Positions 53,654-60,722 of a stretch of 64,000 nucleotides of DNA are shown one piece after another. Location: the NCBI GenBank assembly GCA_936908745.1, contig CAKZFX010000009.1, positions 248,001 to 312,000 of the forward strand. Reading direction: 5' to 3'. Below the pieces are notes generated by a model. It searched no databases and was not told where the DNA came from. It was given only the letters and a program-made list of their open reading frames with translations. The translations under genes and the position numbers were made by a program. How positions within the stretch are numbered: position 1 is the first letter of the stretch; every line of letters starts with the position of its first letter. This DNA is from an uncultured Chitinophagaceae bacterium (GTDB taxonomy: Bacteria; Bacteroidota; Bacteroidia; Chitinophagales; Chitinophagaceae).

Positions 53654-54964
53654 TTAGTTGATAATGGCCCTTCCCACGCTTTCATAATGATAACCCAGCT
53701 CTTTCATCGCAGAAAGATCAAACAGGTTGCGCCCGTCGAAAATAGCTTTATTCTTTAATGCCTTTGTTATCTTTTCAAATTCAGGTGTACGGAATTCATT
53801 CCACTCGGTGGCAATCAGCAATGCGTCTGCTTCTTTCAATGCATCGTACTGGTTTTCCGCATACCGGATCTTATCGCCGATAAGTTCCTTCACATTCTTC
53901 ATCGCTTCCGGATCAAAAGCAGTGACAGTAGCACCCGCTTCGATCAGCGCATCAATCATATACAGGGCGGGGGCTTCACGTATATCATCTGTATTCGGCT
54001 TAAATGCCAAACCCCACAACGCAAAATGCTTTCCTTTCAGGTCATTGTTAAAGTAGGCTTTGATACCCGGCAACAAATGCAGCTTCTGTTTTTCATTTAC
54101 ATCCATCACTGCATTTAAGATCTGGAAATCATACTCCACTTCCGTAGATGATTTTACCAATGCCTGCACATCTTTCGGGAAACAGCTTCCGCCATAACCA
54201 ATACCCGGAAATAAAAACCGTTTGCCGATCCTGTCATCACTGCCGATGCCACGACGCACCATGTCCACATCGGCGCCGAGCAATTCACAGAGCTTGGCAA
54301 TCTCATTCATAAATGAAATCTTCGTTGCCAAAAATGAGTTAGCCGCATACTTTGTCAATTCCGCAGAACGTTCGTCCATGAAAATAACAGGATTACCCTG
54401 GCGTACAAATGGCGCATAAAGATCACCCATTAATTTCTTCGCCCTGTCAGAAGCAGCGCCGATCACCACACGATCAGGTTTCATAAAATCATCCACGGCC
54501 ACGCCTTCACGTAAAAACTCGGGGTTGCTCACCACATCAAACTCCCCTTTATAATTCTTTTCAATCGCTTCTTTTACTTTTTGCGCTGTGCCCACAGGAA
54601 CCGTGCTTTTATCAACGATCACTTTATAATCTGTCAGCAGTTTGCCGATATCATCCGACACACCCAGGATATATTTCAGGTCAGCCGAGCCATCCTCGCC
54701 GGGAGGCGTAGGCAAGGCAAGAAAAACAATAGCAGCATCTTTAATTCCTTCGGCAAGATTGGTGGTAAAGCGAAGTCTTTCTTCTTTCAGGTTTCGTAGA
54801 AACAATTTCTCCAAACCTGGCTCATAAATAGTGATCTCGCCGTTTGATAACTTGTCTACTTTGCGTTTGTCAATATCCACGCAGGTCACATTATTGCCTG
54901 TTTCAGCAAAACAAGTTCCTGTTACTAATCCTACATAGCCCGTTCCTACAACTGCTATTTTCAT
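53654..54964 (-). CDS. ugd: UDP-glucose 6-dehydrogenase
   Basis: 436 residues. MKIAVVGTGYVGLVTGTCFA (NAD site), DKSTVPVGTA, and catalytic Cys261 (GYGGSCFPKDVQAL). Oxidises UDP-glucose twice to UDP-glucuronate. Lies 9 nt after the DegT-type gene and 7 nt before the decarboxylase. Confidence 0.96.
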   Translation of the reverse strand: MKIAVVGTGYVGLVTGTCFAETGNNVTCVDIDKRKVDKLSNGEITIYEPGLEKLFLRNLKEERLRFTTNLAEGIKDAAIVFLALPTPPGEDGSADLKYILGVSDDIGKLLTDYKVIVDKSTVPVGTAQKVKEAIEKNYKGEFDVVSNPEFLREGVAVDDFMKPDRVVIGAASDRAKKLMGDLYAPFVRQGNPVIFMDERSAELTKYAANSFLATKISFMNEIAKLCELLGADVDMVRRGIGSDDRIGKRFLFPGIGYGGSCFPKDVQALVKSSTEVEYDFQILNAVMDVNEKQKLHLLPGIKAYFNNDLKGKHFALWGLAFKPNTDDIREAPALYMIDALIEAGATVTAFDPEAMKNVKELIGDKIRYAENQYDALKEADALLIATEWNEFRTPEFEKITKALKNKAIFDGRNLFDLSAMKELGYHYESVGRAIIN

Positions 54965-54973
54965 TCGTTTTTT

Positions 54974-56107
54974 TTATTGATTGATGTATTCCAAAACTTT
55001 CGATGTGATAAACGTGAGTTGTTCTTCATCCAGTTCTGTATGAACCGGCAAAGAGATCACACGTTCTGTAAGCCAGTCGGTAACAGCCAGCTCCTGCGAA
55101 GCCGTATTGAACTGTTCAAACATTTTCTGTTTATGTCCCGGCACCGGGTAATAAATCATTGCCGGAATTTTATGGCTGGCTAAAAATTCTTTTAAACCTG
55201 TTCTGTCCACGCCTTCTAACAACACTGTGTATTGGTGAAACACATGTTTGCTGTAAGCTGCCCTTGATGGAGTTGTGATCTTTGCATTGCCTGCAAAAGC
55301 TTTATCATAAAAATCAGCCGCCGAGCGTCTTGCCGCAGCATACTCATCCAGGTGCCTCAGTTTAATATCCAGTATCGCCGCCTGGATTGAATCTAACCGG
55401 CTGTTGCAGCCCACCACATCATGATAATACTGGCGGCTTTGTCCATGATTGGCAATCATCTTCATGTTGGCAGCCAGTTCATCGTCATTGGTAAAAATGG
55501 CACCGCCATCACCAAAAGCGCCTAAATTTTTAGACGGGTAAAAAGACGTAGCGCTGATATGACCAATGCTGCCTGTTTTTTTCACCGAGCCATCGGCAAA
55601 AGTATAATCACAGCCAATGGCCTGTGCGTTGTCTTCTATTACAAAAAGGTTATGCTTTTTAGCAATCGCCATGATTTCTTCCATTGGCGCTGCTTGCCCA
55701 TATAAATGCACGGGAACAATGGCTTTTGTCTTTGACGTTATCGCTTTTTCCAGTGATACAGGGTCCATGCAAAAAGTCTTTGCATCCACTTCCACAAACA
55801 CAGGCGTCAGTCGCAGCAATGCGATCACTTCGGTGGTAGCTATATAGGTAAACGAAGGCGTGATCACTTCATCGCCGGGTTGCAGACCGAGTGCCATCAT
55901 GGCAATCTGGAGGGCATCGGTTCCGTTGGCGCAGGGAATGGTATGCTTTACACCGAGATATGAAGAGAGATTGGCCGCAAAATCATGGACCGCTTTTCCG
56001 TTGATAAAAGCGGAACTTTCCATCACATCCACCACTGCTTTGTCCACTTCGGCTTTTATCTTGTGGTACTGTGTTTTAGTATCCACCATCTGGATAGGTC
56101 GCATCAT
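54974..56107 (-). CDS. DegT/DnrJ/EryC1/StrS sugar aminotransferase
   Basis: 377 residues. PLP lysine Lys193 in SFYPSKNLGAFGDGG, Asp159 in VIEDNAQAIG, and ANGTDALQIAMMAL for phosphate binding. Such enzymes aminate keto-sugars; WbpE-like members act on 3-keto UDP-HexNAcA, which fits the TviB/WbpA-type dehydrogenase in the same operon. First gene of the operon, with promoter-like TATTTTTG 28 nt upstream. Confidence 0.94.
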   Translation of the reverse strand: MMRPIQMVDTKTQYHKIKAEVDKAVVDVMESSAFINGKAVHDFAANLSSYLGVKHTIPCANGTDALQIAMMALGLQPGDEVITPSFTYIATTEVIALLRLTPVFVEVDAKTFCMDPVSLEKAITSKTKAIVPVHLYGQAAPMEEIMAIAKKHNLFVIEDNAQAIGCDYTFADGSVKKTGSIGHISATSFYPSKNLGAFGDGGAIFTNDDELAANMKMIANHGQSRQYYHDVVGCNSRLDSIQAAILDIKLRHLDEYAAARRSAADFYDKAFAGNAKITTPSRAAYSKHVFHQYTVLLEGVDRTGLKEFLASHKIPAMIYYPVPGHKQKMFEQFNTASQELAVTDWLTERVISLPVHTELDEEQLTFITSKVLEYINQ

Positions 56108-56134
56108 AAAGGAAGTTTAGGTCTTTTCAGCGGG

Positions 56135-56142
56135 CAAAAATA
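56135..56142 (-). promoter_or_regulatory. Candidate -7 box of the nucleotide-sugar operon
   Basis: TATTTTTG on the minus strand; predicted start near 56129, about 22 nt before the ATG of the aminotransferase gene. No clear -33 element. Confidence 0.45.
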
Positions 56143-56173
56143 GTAAAATACAGGTAGTTTCCCCGATTGCTTT

Positions 56174-56181
56174 TACATTTG
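56174..56181 (+). promoter_or_regulatory. Candidate -7 box of waaA
   Basis: TACATTTG, exact consensus; predicted start near 56188, 16 nt before the TTG start of waaA. Confidence 0.4.
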
Positions 56182-56203
56182 TCCCTTCTTTATAATCAAT
56201 AGC

Positions 56204-57475
56204 TTGGGCGTATTTTTCTACAATATCTTTTTGCTGCTTTTCAAGGCCGGGGCTTACCTGTCGGCGCCTTTTAATAAAAAAGCAAAGAAATGGCTGCAGG
56301 GCAGGCGGAATATCTTTGAAAAACTGGAAGCAGCCATCCCGGCCGATGCCAAAATTATCTGGATGCACTGTGCCTCGCTGGGCGAATTTGAGCAAGGGCG
56401 GCCGGTGATAGAGCAACTCCGCATCCAGCACCCTTCCTACCGCATTCTGCTGACCTTTTTTTCGCCTTCAGGCTATGAAGTGAGGAAAAATTATGACGGC
56501 GCCGATTGGGTCTTTTACCTGCCAATGGATGGCCCACGCAACGCCCGGCGCTTCCTCGAAATCACCCACCCCGAACTGGTCATTTTTGTGAAATACGAGT
56601 TCTGGTACTACTACCTGAAAAAGATAAAATACCGCAATATTCCGTTGCTCCTGATCTCTGCCCTTTTTCGCAAAGACATGTCTTTTTTTCAATGGTATGG
56701 CGGCCTGCAACGAAAAATACTGTCCCGTTTCGACCATTTATTTGTACAAAACGAATCATCGAAAAAGCTGGTGGAGGAAATAGAGCTCGGGCCTATTTGC
56801 AGCGTATCCGGCGACACCCGTTTTGACCGGGTAATCGAAATTGCCGACCATTTTCAGCCCATCGCCCCCATCGAAAACTTTGTAGGCAATAGCAAAGTCA
56901 TCGTTGCCGGCAGCACCTGGCCGGAAGATGAAGAAGTCTTGCAAAAAGCATTGGCCCATTTGGAAAATACCGACCTCAAACTCATCATTGCTCCCCATGA
57001 AATAAATGAAAAACACCTCGCAGATATCGAAAAGCTCTTCCCGCATTCAATACGCTTCTCCCAACTCCCAACTCACGACTCACGACTCACGACTCCCGAC
57101 TCCCTCCAGACTCTCATCGTTGATAACATCGGCATGCTCTCCCGTCTCTACAAATACGCCTGGATAACCTATATCGGCGGCGGCATGAAGCCATCTGGCA
57201 TTCATAATGTGTTGGAAGCGGCGGTGTATGACAAGATCGTTTTATTTGGCCCTTATTATAAAAAATACAGCGAAGCAATTGGCCTGGTGCAAAGCGGCGG
57301 CGGTATTTCATTTAGCAATGAAACCGAACTGGCACAAGCTTTACAATTAGTCTTGCAGGATAAAAATACGTACGATGAAAAATCAGCAGCTTCGGGAAGA
57401 TTTGTACAATCGCACAAAGGAGCCACGCAAAAAATTCTCAACTATATTCAGGAAAAACGTCTTTTGACTAATTGA
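56204..57475 (+). CDS. waaA: 3-deoxy-D-manno-octulosonic acid (Kdo) transferase
   Basis: 423 residues, TTG start (MGVFFYNIFLLLFKAGAYLS once read as Met); no ATG/GTG precedes in frame after the predicted promoter. N-terminal membrane anchor, then MHCASLGEFEQGRPVIE, the GT30 signature, and GDTRFDRV, ITYIGGGMKPSGIHNVLEAA. It transfers Kdo from CMP-Kdo to lipid A precursor at the inner membrane. A six-unit heptad array is translated near residues 287-300 (THDSRLTTPDSL). Its 3' end overlaps the next, convergent gene by 28 nt. Confidence 0.95.
   Translation: MGVFFYNIFLLLFKAGAYLSAPFNKKAKKWLQGRRNIFEKLEAAIPADAKIIWMHCASLGEFEQGRPVIEQLRIQHPSYRILLTFFSPSGYEVRKNYDGADWVFYLPMDGPRNARRFLEITHPELVIFVKYEFWYYYLKKIKYRNIPLLLISALFRKDMSFFQWYGGLQRKILSRFDHLFVQNESSKKLVEEIELGPICSVSGDTRFDRVIEIADHFQPIAPIENFVGNSKVIVAGSTWPEDEEVLQKALAHLENTDLKLIIAPHEINEKHLADIEKLFPHSIRFSQLPTHDSRLTTPDSLQTLIVDNIGMLSRLYKYAWITYIGGGMKPSGIHNVLEAAVYDKIVLFGPYYKKYSEAIGLVQSGGGISFSNETELAQALQLVLQDKNTYDEKSAASGRFVQSHKGATQKILNYIQEKRLLTN
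57063..57104. repeat. Heptanucleotide array inside the waaA coding sequence
   Basis: Six exact 7-nt units: AACTCCC, AACTCAC, GACTCAC, GACTCAC, GACTCCC, GACTCCC. Total 42 nt, a multiple of 3, so the frame is kept; gain or loss of one unit would shift it. Confidence 0.8.
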
Positions 57476-58143
57476 TCAAATTGCTGAACAGCGCTGCTGT
57501 CATTGTTCCAGCCCAGTTTTACTTTCAGTTCACGGTTGATCCAGTATTCAGCTTCGGGATAGATATTAAAACTATTGATGGTCTTGATACTGCGTTCGTA
57601 CATGGATTCATCGCCACGGAACAGTTCATTGATGAATAAAAACCGGTCGTTGATACCCACCGCTTTGCGCAGGTCTTTTACCGGCGTTTCTTTCAGCACT
57701 TCCATCAACTCTGTTTTGCCCTGTCTCAATTTATCATTCAGCGATTCTTCTGTCAGCCTGTTGGCATTGATGTCTTTCTCAGTAGTTTGTTGTGAAAGCG
57801 TAGGTATCTCTTTCATCGGGTCAAACACCATATCCAGTTGCCCGTTTTTCTGCACCACCGATACAGAGCCTTCATCTACCAGGATCGTTTCTTTCACCTC
57901 TTTTACCAGTTCGCCTTCGGGCTCGCTGGGCTTCGGTGCATATTGTTCATATTGAGGCGCGAGCGGATTGGCCGTGGGCATCAGCACCGCCACTTTGGAC
58001 GTGCCGAATGTTTTAGGCAGGGTCAGCGGAACGCCACTCAATTCCTGTTGCAATTGCTGAACGGTTGCCAATAACACAGCCGTGTCTGCTTTTTGCTCAA
58101 ATTGTTCTTTCAGTTGATGAATTAGTGATTCTATTCGTTCCAT
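57448..58143 (-). CDS. Conserved hypothetical protein
   Basis: 231 residues, no signal peptide or membrane segment. The N-terminal 35 residues look like a coiled coil (MERIESLIHQLKEQFEQKAD); the middle is Pro/acidic and probably disordered. The C-terminal 90 residues contain LRKAVGINDRFLFINELFRG and a WINRELKVKLGW segment, which I recall as a conserved Bacteroidota module of unknown function. Convergent with waaA, overlapping by 28 nt. Confidence 0.75.
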   Translation of the reverse strand: MERIESLIHQLKEQFEQKADTAVLLATVQQLQQELSGVPLTLPKTFGTSKVAVLMPTANPLAPQYEQYAPKPSEPEGELVKEVKETILVDEGSVSVVQKNGQLDMVFDPMKEIPTLSQQTTEKDINANRLTEESLNDKLRQGKTELMEVLKETPVKDLRKAVGINDRFLFINELFRGDESMYERSIKTINSFNIYPEAEYWINRELKVKLGWNNDSSAVQQFDQLVKRRFS

Positions 58144-58147
58144 TCTG

Positions 58148-58155
58148 TACTTTTG
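58148..58155 (+). promoter_or_regulatory. Candidate -7 box of tdk
   Basis: TACTTTTG, exact consensus, about 80 nt before the tdk ATG; no clear -33 element. Confidence 0.3.
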
Positions 58156-58236
58156 GCCGTTTAGTAGAAGTACTTTAAAATTACAAACACTTTACCAGAA
58201 ATAAGCCATAACCATACGGAAAAAATAATCTTAACA

Positions 58237-58824
58237 ATGTTTATTGAACCTAACAACAGTGGAGAACGAAGAGGAAGTATCGAAGTGATCTGCGGCTCTA
58301 TGTTCAGCGGTAAGACAGAAGAATTGATCCGCCGTTTGAAAAGAGTGAAGATAGCCAACCAGAAAGTGGAAATATTCAAGCCTGCTGTTGACATCCGTTA
58401 TGATGAAGTCAAAATAGTGTCACACGATACCAATGCCATCCAGTCAACGCCTATTGACCACTCGCAGAAGATATTACTAATGGCAAATGATGTGGATGTG
58501 ATCGGTATCGACGAAGCTCAGTTCTTTGATGACCAGTTGCCCGATGTATGTGATGAACTCGCTTACCGCGGCATTCGTGTGATCGTTGCCGGGTTGGATA
58601 TGGACTTTTTGGGTACTCCTTTTGGCCAGATGCCATTTATAATGGCAAAAGCTGATTATGTGACCAAGCTCCACGCCATCTGTATGCGTTGTGGCAATAT
58701 TGCCAACTATTCGCATCGCAAAATTCCCAATGAAGAACAGGTGATGCTTGGCGCTACCGATGCCTACGAGCCTTTATGCCGCAAATGTTATAATGCTGAT
58801 AAAGAAAAAGCAGCCGGAGAGTAA
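58237..58824 (+). CDS. tdk: Thymidine kinase
   Basis: 195 residues, type II (TK1-like). P-loop GSMFSGKTE (Lys26/Thr27), Walker-B-like IDEAQFF (Asp92, Glu93), the lasso/zinc site with Cys pairs in CMRCGNIANY and CRKCYNAD. Salvages thymidine to dTMP. The RRGSIEVICGSMFSGK N-terminus is usual for Bacteroidota. Confidence 0.96.
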   Translation: MFIEPNNSGERRGSIEVICGSMFSGKTEELIRRLKRVKIANQKVEIFKPAVDIRYDEVKIVSHDTNAIQSTPIDHSQKILLMANDVDVIGIDEAQFFDDQLPDVCDELAYRGIRVIVAGLDMDFLGTPFGQMPFIMAKADYVTKLHAICMRCGNIANYSHRKIPNEEQVMLGATDAYEPLCRKCYNADKEKAAGE

Positions 58825-58847
58825 TTACATACGCTTCGGGAAACCAG

Positions 58848-58855
58848 TATTTTTG
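58848..58855 (+). promoter_or_regulatory. Candidate -7 box of ccmB
   Basis: TATTTTTG; predicted start near 58862, only about 10 nt before the proposed AUU initiation codon of ccmB. No clear -33 element. Confidence 0.45.
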
Positions 58856-58871
58856 CAACAAATCAACTCTT

Positions 58872-59528
58872 ATTAGTTCCTTTCGTCATATCATTACGCT
58901 ATTCAAAAAAGACCTGCTGCTGGAAATAAGACAGCAGTACAGTTTTTATGGCATCCTGCTGTATATCGGTTCCACCATTTTCGTCCTTTTTATGGCGCTG
59001 AACGAGCCGGAAGCCAAGGTATGGAACGGGCTTTTTTGGGTGATACAACTCTTCATTTGTATCAATGCCGTGGCTAAAAGTTTTTTGCAGGAAAGCAAGG
59101 GACGTATGCTTTATTATTATTCATTAAGCAGCCCGGCAGCCTTTGTATTAGCAAAGTTGTTGTTCAATTCTTTGCTCATGTTAGTGATGAGTTTGTTAAG
59201 CGTAGGCTTATTCAGCCTTTTTTTGGGCAACCCGATGCAGAAAATGGGAGCTTTTATCGGCCTCGTCCTGCTCGGTGGCTGGAGCCTGAGCCTTGTGTTT
59301 ACGTTTTTAGCAGCTATTGCCGCCAAAGCACAACAAAATGCAGCCATCATGGCCGTACTCGGTTTCCCGATCATTATTCCGCAACTGGTATTGCTGATGC
59401 GCCTTTCCAATGCCGCTTTTGCACCGCTGCTGACCATACCGCTCAACACTGTTTTATTGCTGGTTGCATTAGATGCAATGGTTGTTTTACTGGCGGTTAT
59501 TTTGTTTCCTTTTCTCTGGAAGGACTAA
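58872..59528 (+). CDS. ccmB: Heme exporter protein CcmB, apparent AUU start
   Basis: 218 residues from ATT 58872: (M)SSFRHIITLFKKDLLLEIRQ then QYSFYGILLYIGSTIFVLF. The membrane part matches CcmB, the permease of the CcmAB transporter needed for holocytochrome c release (FICINAVAKSFLQESKGRML, about six helices). The first ATG (58992) would remove about 40 residues including the conserved FKKDLLLE segment and helix 1. No ATG, GTG or TTG lies in frame between the upstream stop codons (58791-58802) and 58992, so ATT 58872 or ATC/ATT 58890/58893 must start translation. Upstream of ccmC and ccmD. Confidence 0.85.
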   Translation: MSSFRHIITLFKKDLLLEIRQQYSFYGILLYIGSTIFVLFMALNEPEAKVWNGLFWVIQLFICINAVAKSFLQESKGRMLYYYSLSSPAAFVLAKLLFNSLLMLVMSLLSVGLFSLFLGNPMQKMGAFIGLVLLGGWSLSLVFTFLAAIAAKAQQNAAIMAVLGFPIIIPQLVLLMRLSNAAFAPLLTIPLNTVLLLVALDAMVVLLAVILFPFLWKD

Positions 59529-59641
59529 GCTTACCAAATATCTAACAACCTTCGTCAAACCTTAAACATTATCAAAGAGTTGCAGGGTTTGCGAAAGCCG
59601 TAATAATCTGCTTTCTTCTGTATGATATTCACAATTCCCCT

Positions 59642-59649
59642 TATTTTTG
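59642..59649 (+). promoter_or_regulatory. Candidate -7 box of ccmC
   Basis: TATTTTTG; predicted start near 59656. An upstream TCTG (59617-59620) is a poor -33 match. The box overlaps a TTG that would otherwise be an in-frame upstream start. Confidence 0.45.
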
Positions 59650-59709
59650 CCTCGCTTTTACCTGAACAGAAGTCCTCATTGGCCTCCAATGAATGTTGAA
59701 ACAAACTAT

Positions 59710-60405
59710 ATGCATAAATCCTGGTGGAAGATCCTTAGCGTAATCTTATTATTATATACGTTTACAGCCGGTCTTTTATTGGATGTTCCCCGTCTCCCCG
59801 CTTTAGGGGAAACTATCCGGAACTTATATTTCCATGTCTGTATGTGGTTTGCTATGATGATCCTGTTCACGATCTCTGTTGTGAATGCTGTTAAATACCT
59901 CCGCACATTTAATCTCAAGTATGATATTTATGCCCGTCACTATGCGGTAATGGGTATTATAATGGGCGTTCTTGGTTATAGCACCGGCGCTATCTGGATG
60001 AGCTATACATGGGCTGATCCTAACAACCCGGCTTTCCAGTCGTTTGCAGCGCTGGCAAGAGAACCTAAGCTGATCGGTGCGGCCATTGGTTTGCTGATTT
60101 ACTTTGCTTATCTCGTATTGCGTGATTCTATACATGATATGGATAAAAAAGCAAGGGTGAGTGCCGTGTATAACATATTTGCCTATGCAATGTTATTCCC
60201 ATCCATGTGGATCTTGCCCCGCATATTGCCAAGCCTGCACCCCGGTGGCAGCGAAGGCAACCCGGCATTGGATTTTAAAAGTTCTTCGCCAATGATGCGG
60301 GCCGTATTTTATCCCGCCATCCTGGGCTGGACATTATTAGCCGTATGGATCACCACATTGAAGATCAGGACTACATTATTGAAAGAAAAAAGAATGGCCC
60401 AATGA
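59710..60405 (+). CDS. ccmC: Cytochrome c biogenesis protein CcmC/CcsA family
   Basis: 231 residues from MHKSWWKILSVILLLYTFTA; ATG 59689 (7 codons earlier) is an alternative, while TTG 59647 lies in the promoter box. Six transmembrane helices. His residues in IRNLYFHVCMWF and the tryptophan-rich periplasmic loop GAIWMSYTWADPNNP form the WWD-type heme-handling domain. It takes heme to the periplasmic chaperone. Overlaps ccmD by 4 nt. Confidence 0.93.
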   Translation: MHKSWWKILSVILLLYTFTAGLLLDVPRLPALGETIRNLYFHVCMWFAMMILFTISVVNAVKYLRTFNLKYDIYARHYAVMGIIMGVLGYSTGAIWMSYTWADPNNPAFQSFAALAREPKLIGAAIGLLIYFAYLVLRDSIHDMDKKARVSAVYNIFAYAMLFPSMWILPRILPSLHPGGSEGNPALDFKSSSPMMRAVFYPAILGWTLLAVWITTLKIRTTLLKEKRMAQ

Positions 60406-60617
60406 GTATTTTTAAAAAGATAACACTGCTGATGTGCTTTTTTACAATAGCTGCCAGCAGTTTTGCACAGGATAAAACAGGAATGGCCGACACGATGCGC
60501 AGCAATGGCCGCATTTATGTAGTAGTGGCAGTAATGGTGACTATTTTATTGGGATTGATCCTGTACGTCATCCGTGTGGACCGGAAAATTACCAAACTGG
60601 AAAAAGAAACTAAATAA
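60402..60617 (+). CDS. ccmD: CcmD-family small membrane protein
   Basis: 71 residues; ATG overlaps the ccmC stop (ATGA). Signal-peptide-like leader (SIFKKITLLMCFFTIAASSFAQ), then one transmembrane helix (IYVVVAVMVTILLGLILYVI) and a charged tail RVDRKITKLEKETK. Bacterial CcmD is a small helix that stabilises the CcmABC heme-release complex; the cleavable leader is characteristic of the Bacteroidota form. Confidence 0.82.
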   Translation: MSIFKKITLLMCFFTIAASSFAQDKTGMADTMRSNGRIYVVVAVMVTILLGLILYVIRVDRKITKLEKETK

Positions 60618-60653
60618 GTGTTCATAGCTTTAGCGTTTAGCCTGCTTAAGAAA

Positions 60654-60688
60654 GACTATCGACTAAAGACTATAAACTCCCGACTAAT
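60654..60688. repeat. Heptanucleotide array before the dehydrogenase gene
   Basis: Five exact 7-nt units GACTATC, GACTAAA, GACTATA, AACTCCC, GACTAAT, the same RACTNNN unit type as the array inside waaA. Confidence 0.75.
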
Positions 60689-60722
60689 ACCGATTGCATA
60701 TTGCTAAATTAAATTTCAACTC

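Noticed and set aside
59647..59709. TTG start 21 codons upstream of the chosen ccmC start
   Set aside because: The TTG lies within the TATTTTTG promoter box, so it would not be in the mRNA, and the extra residues do not look like CcmC.
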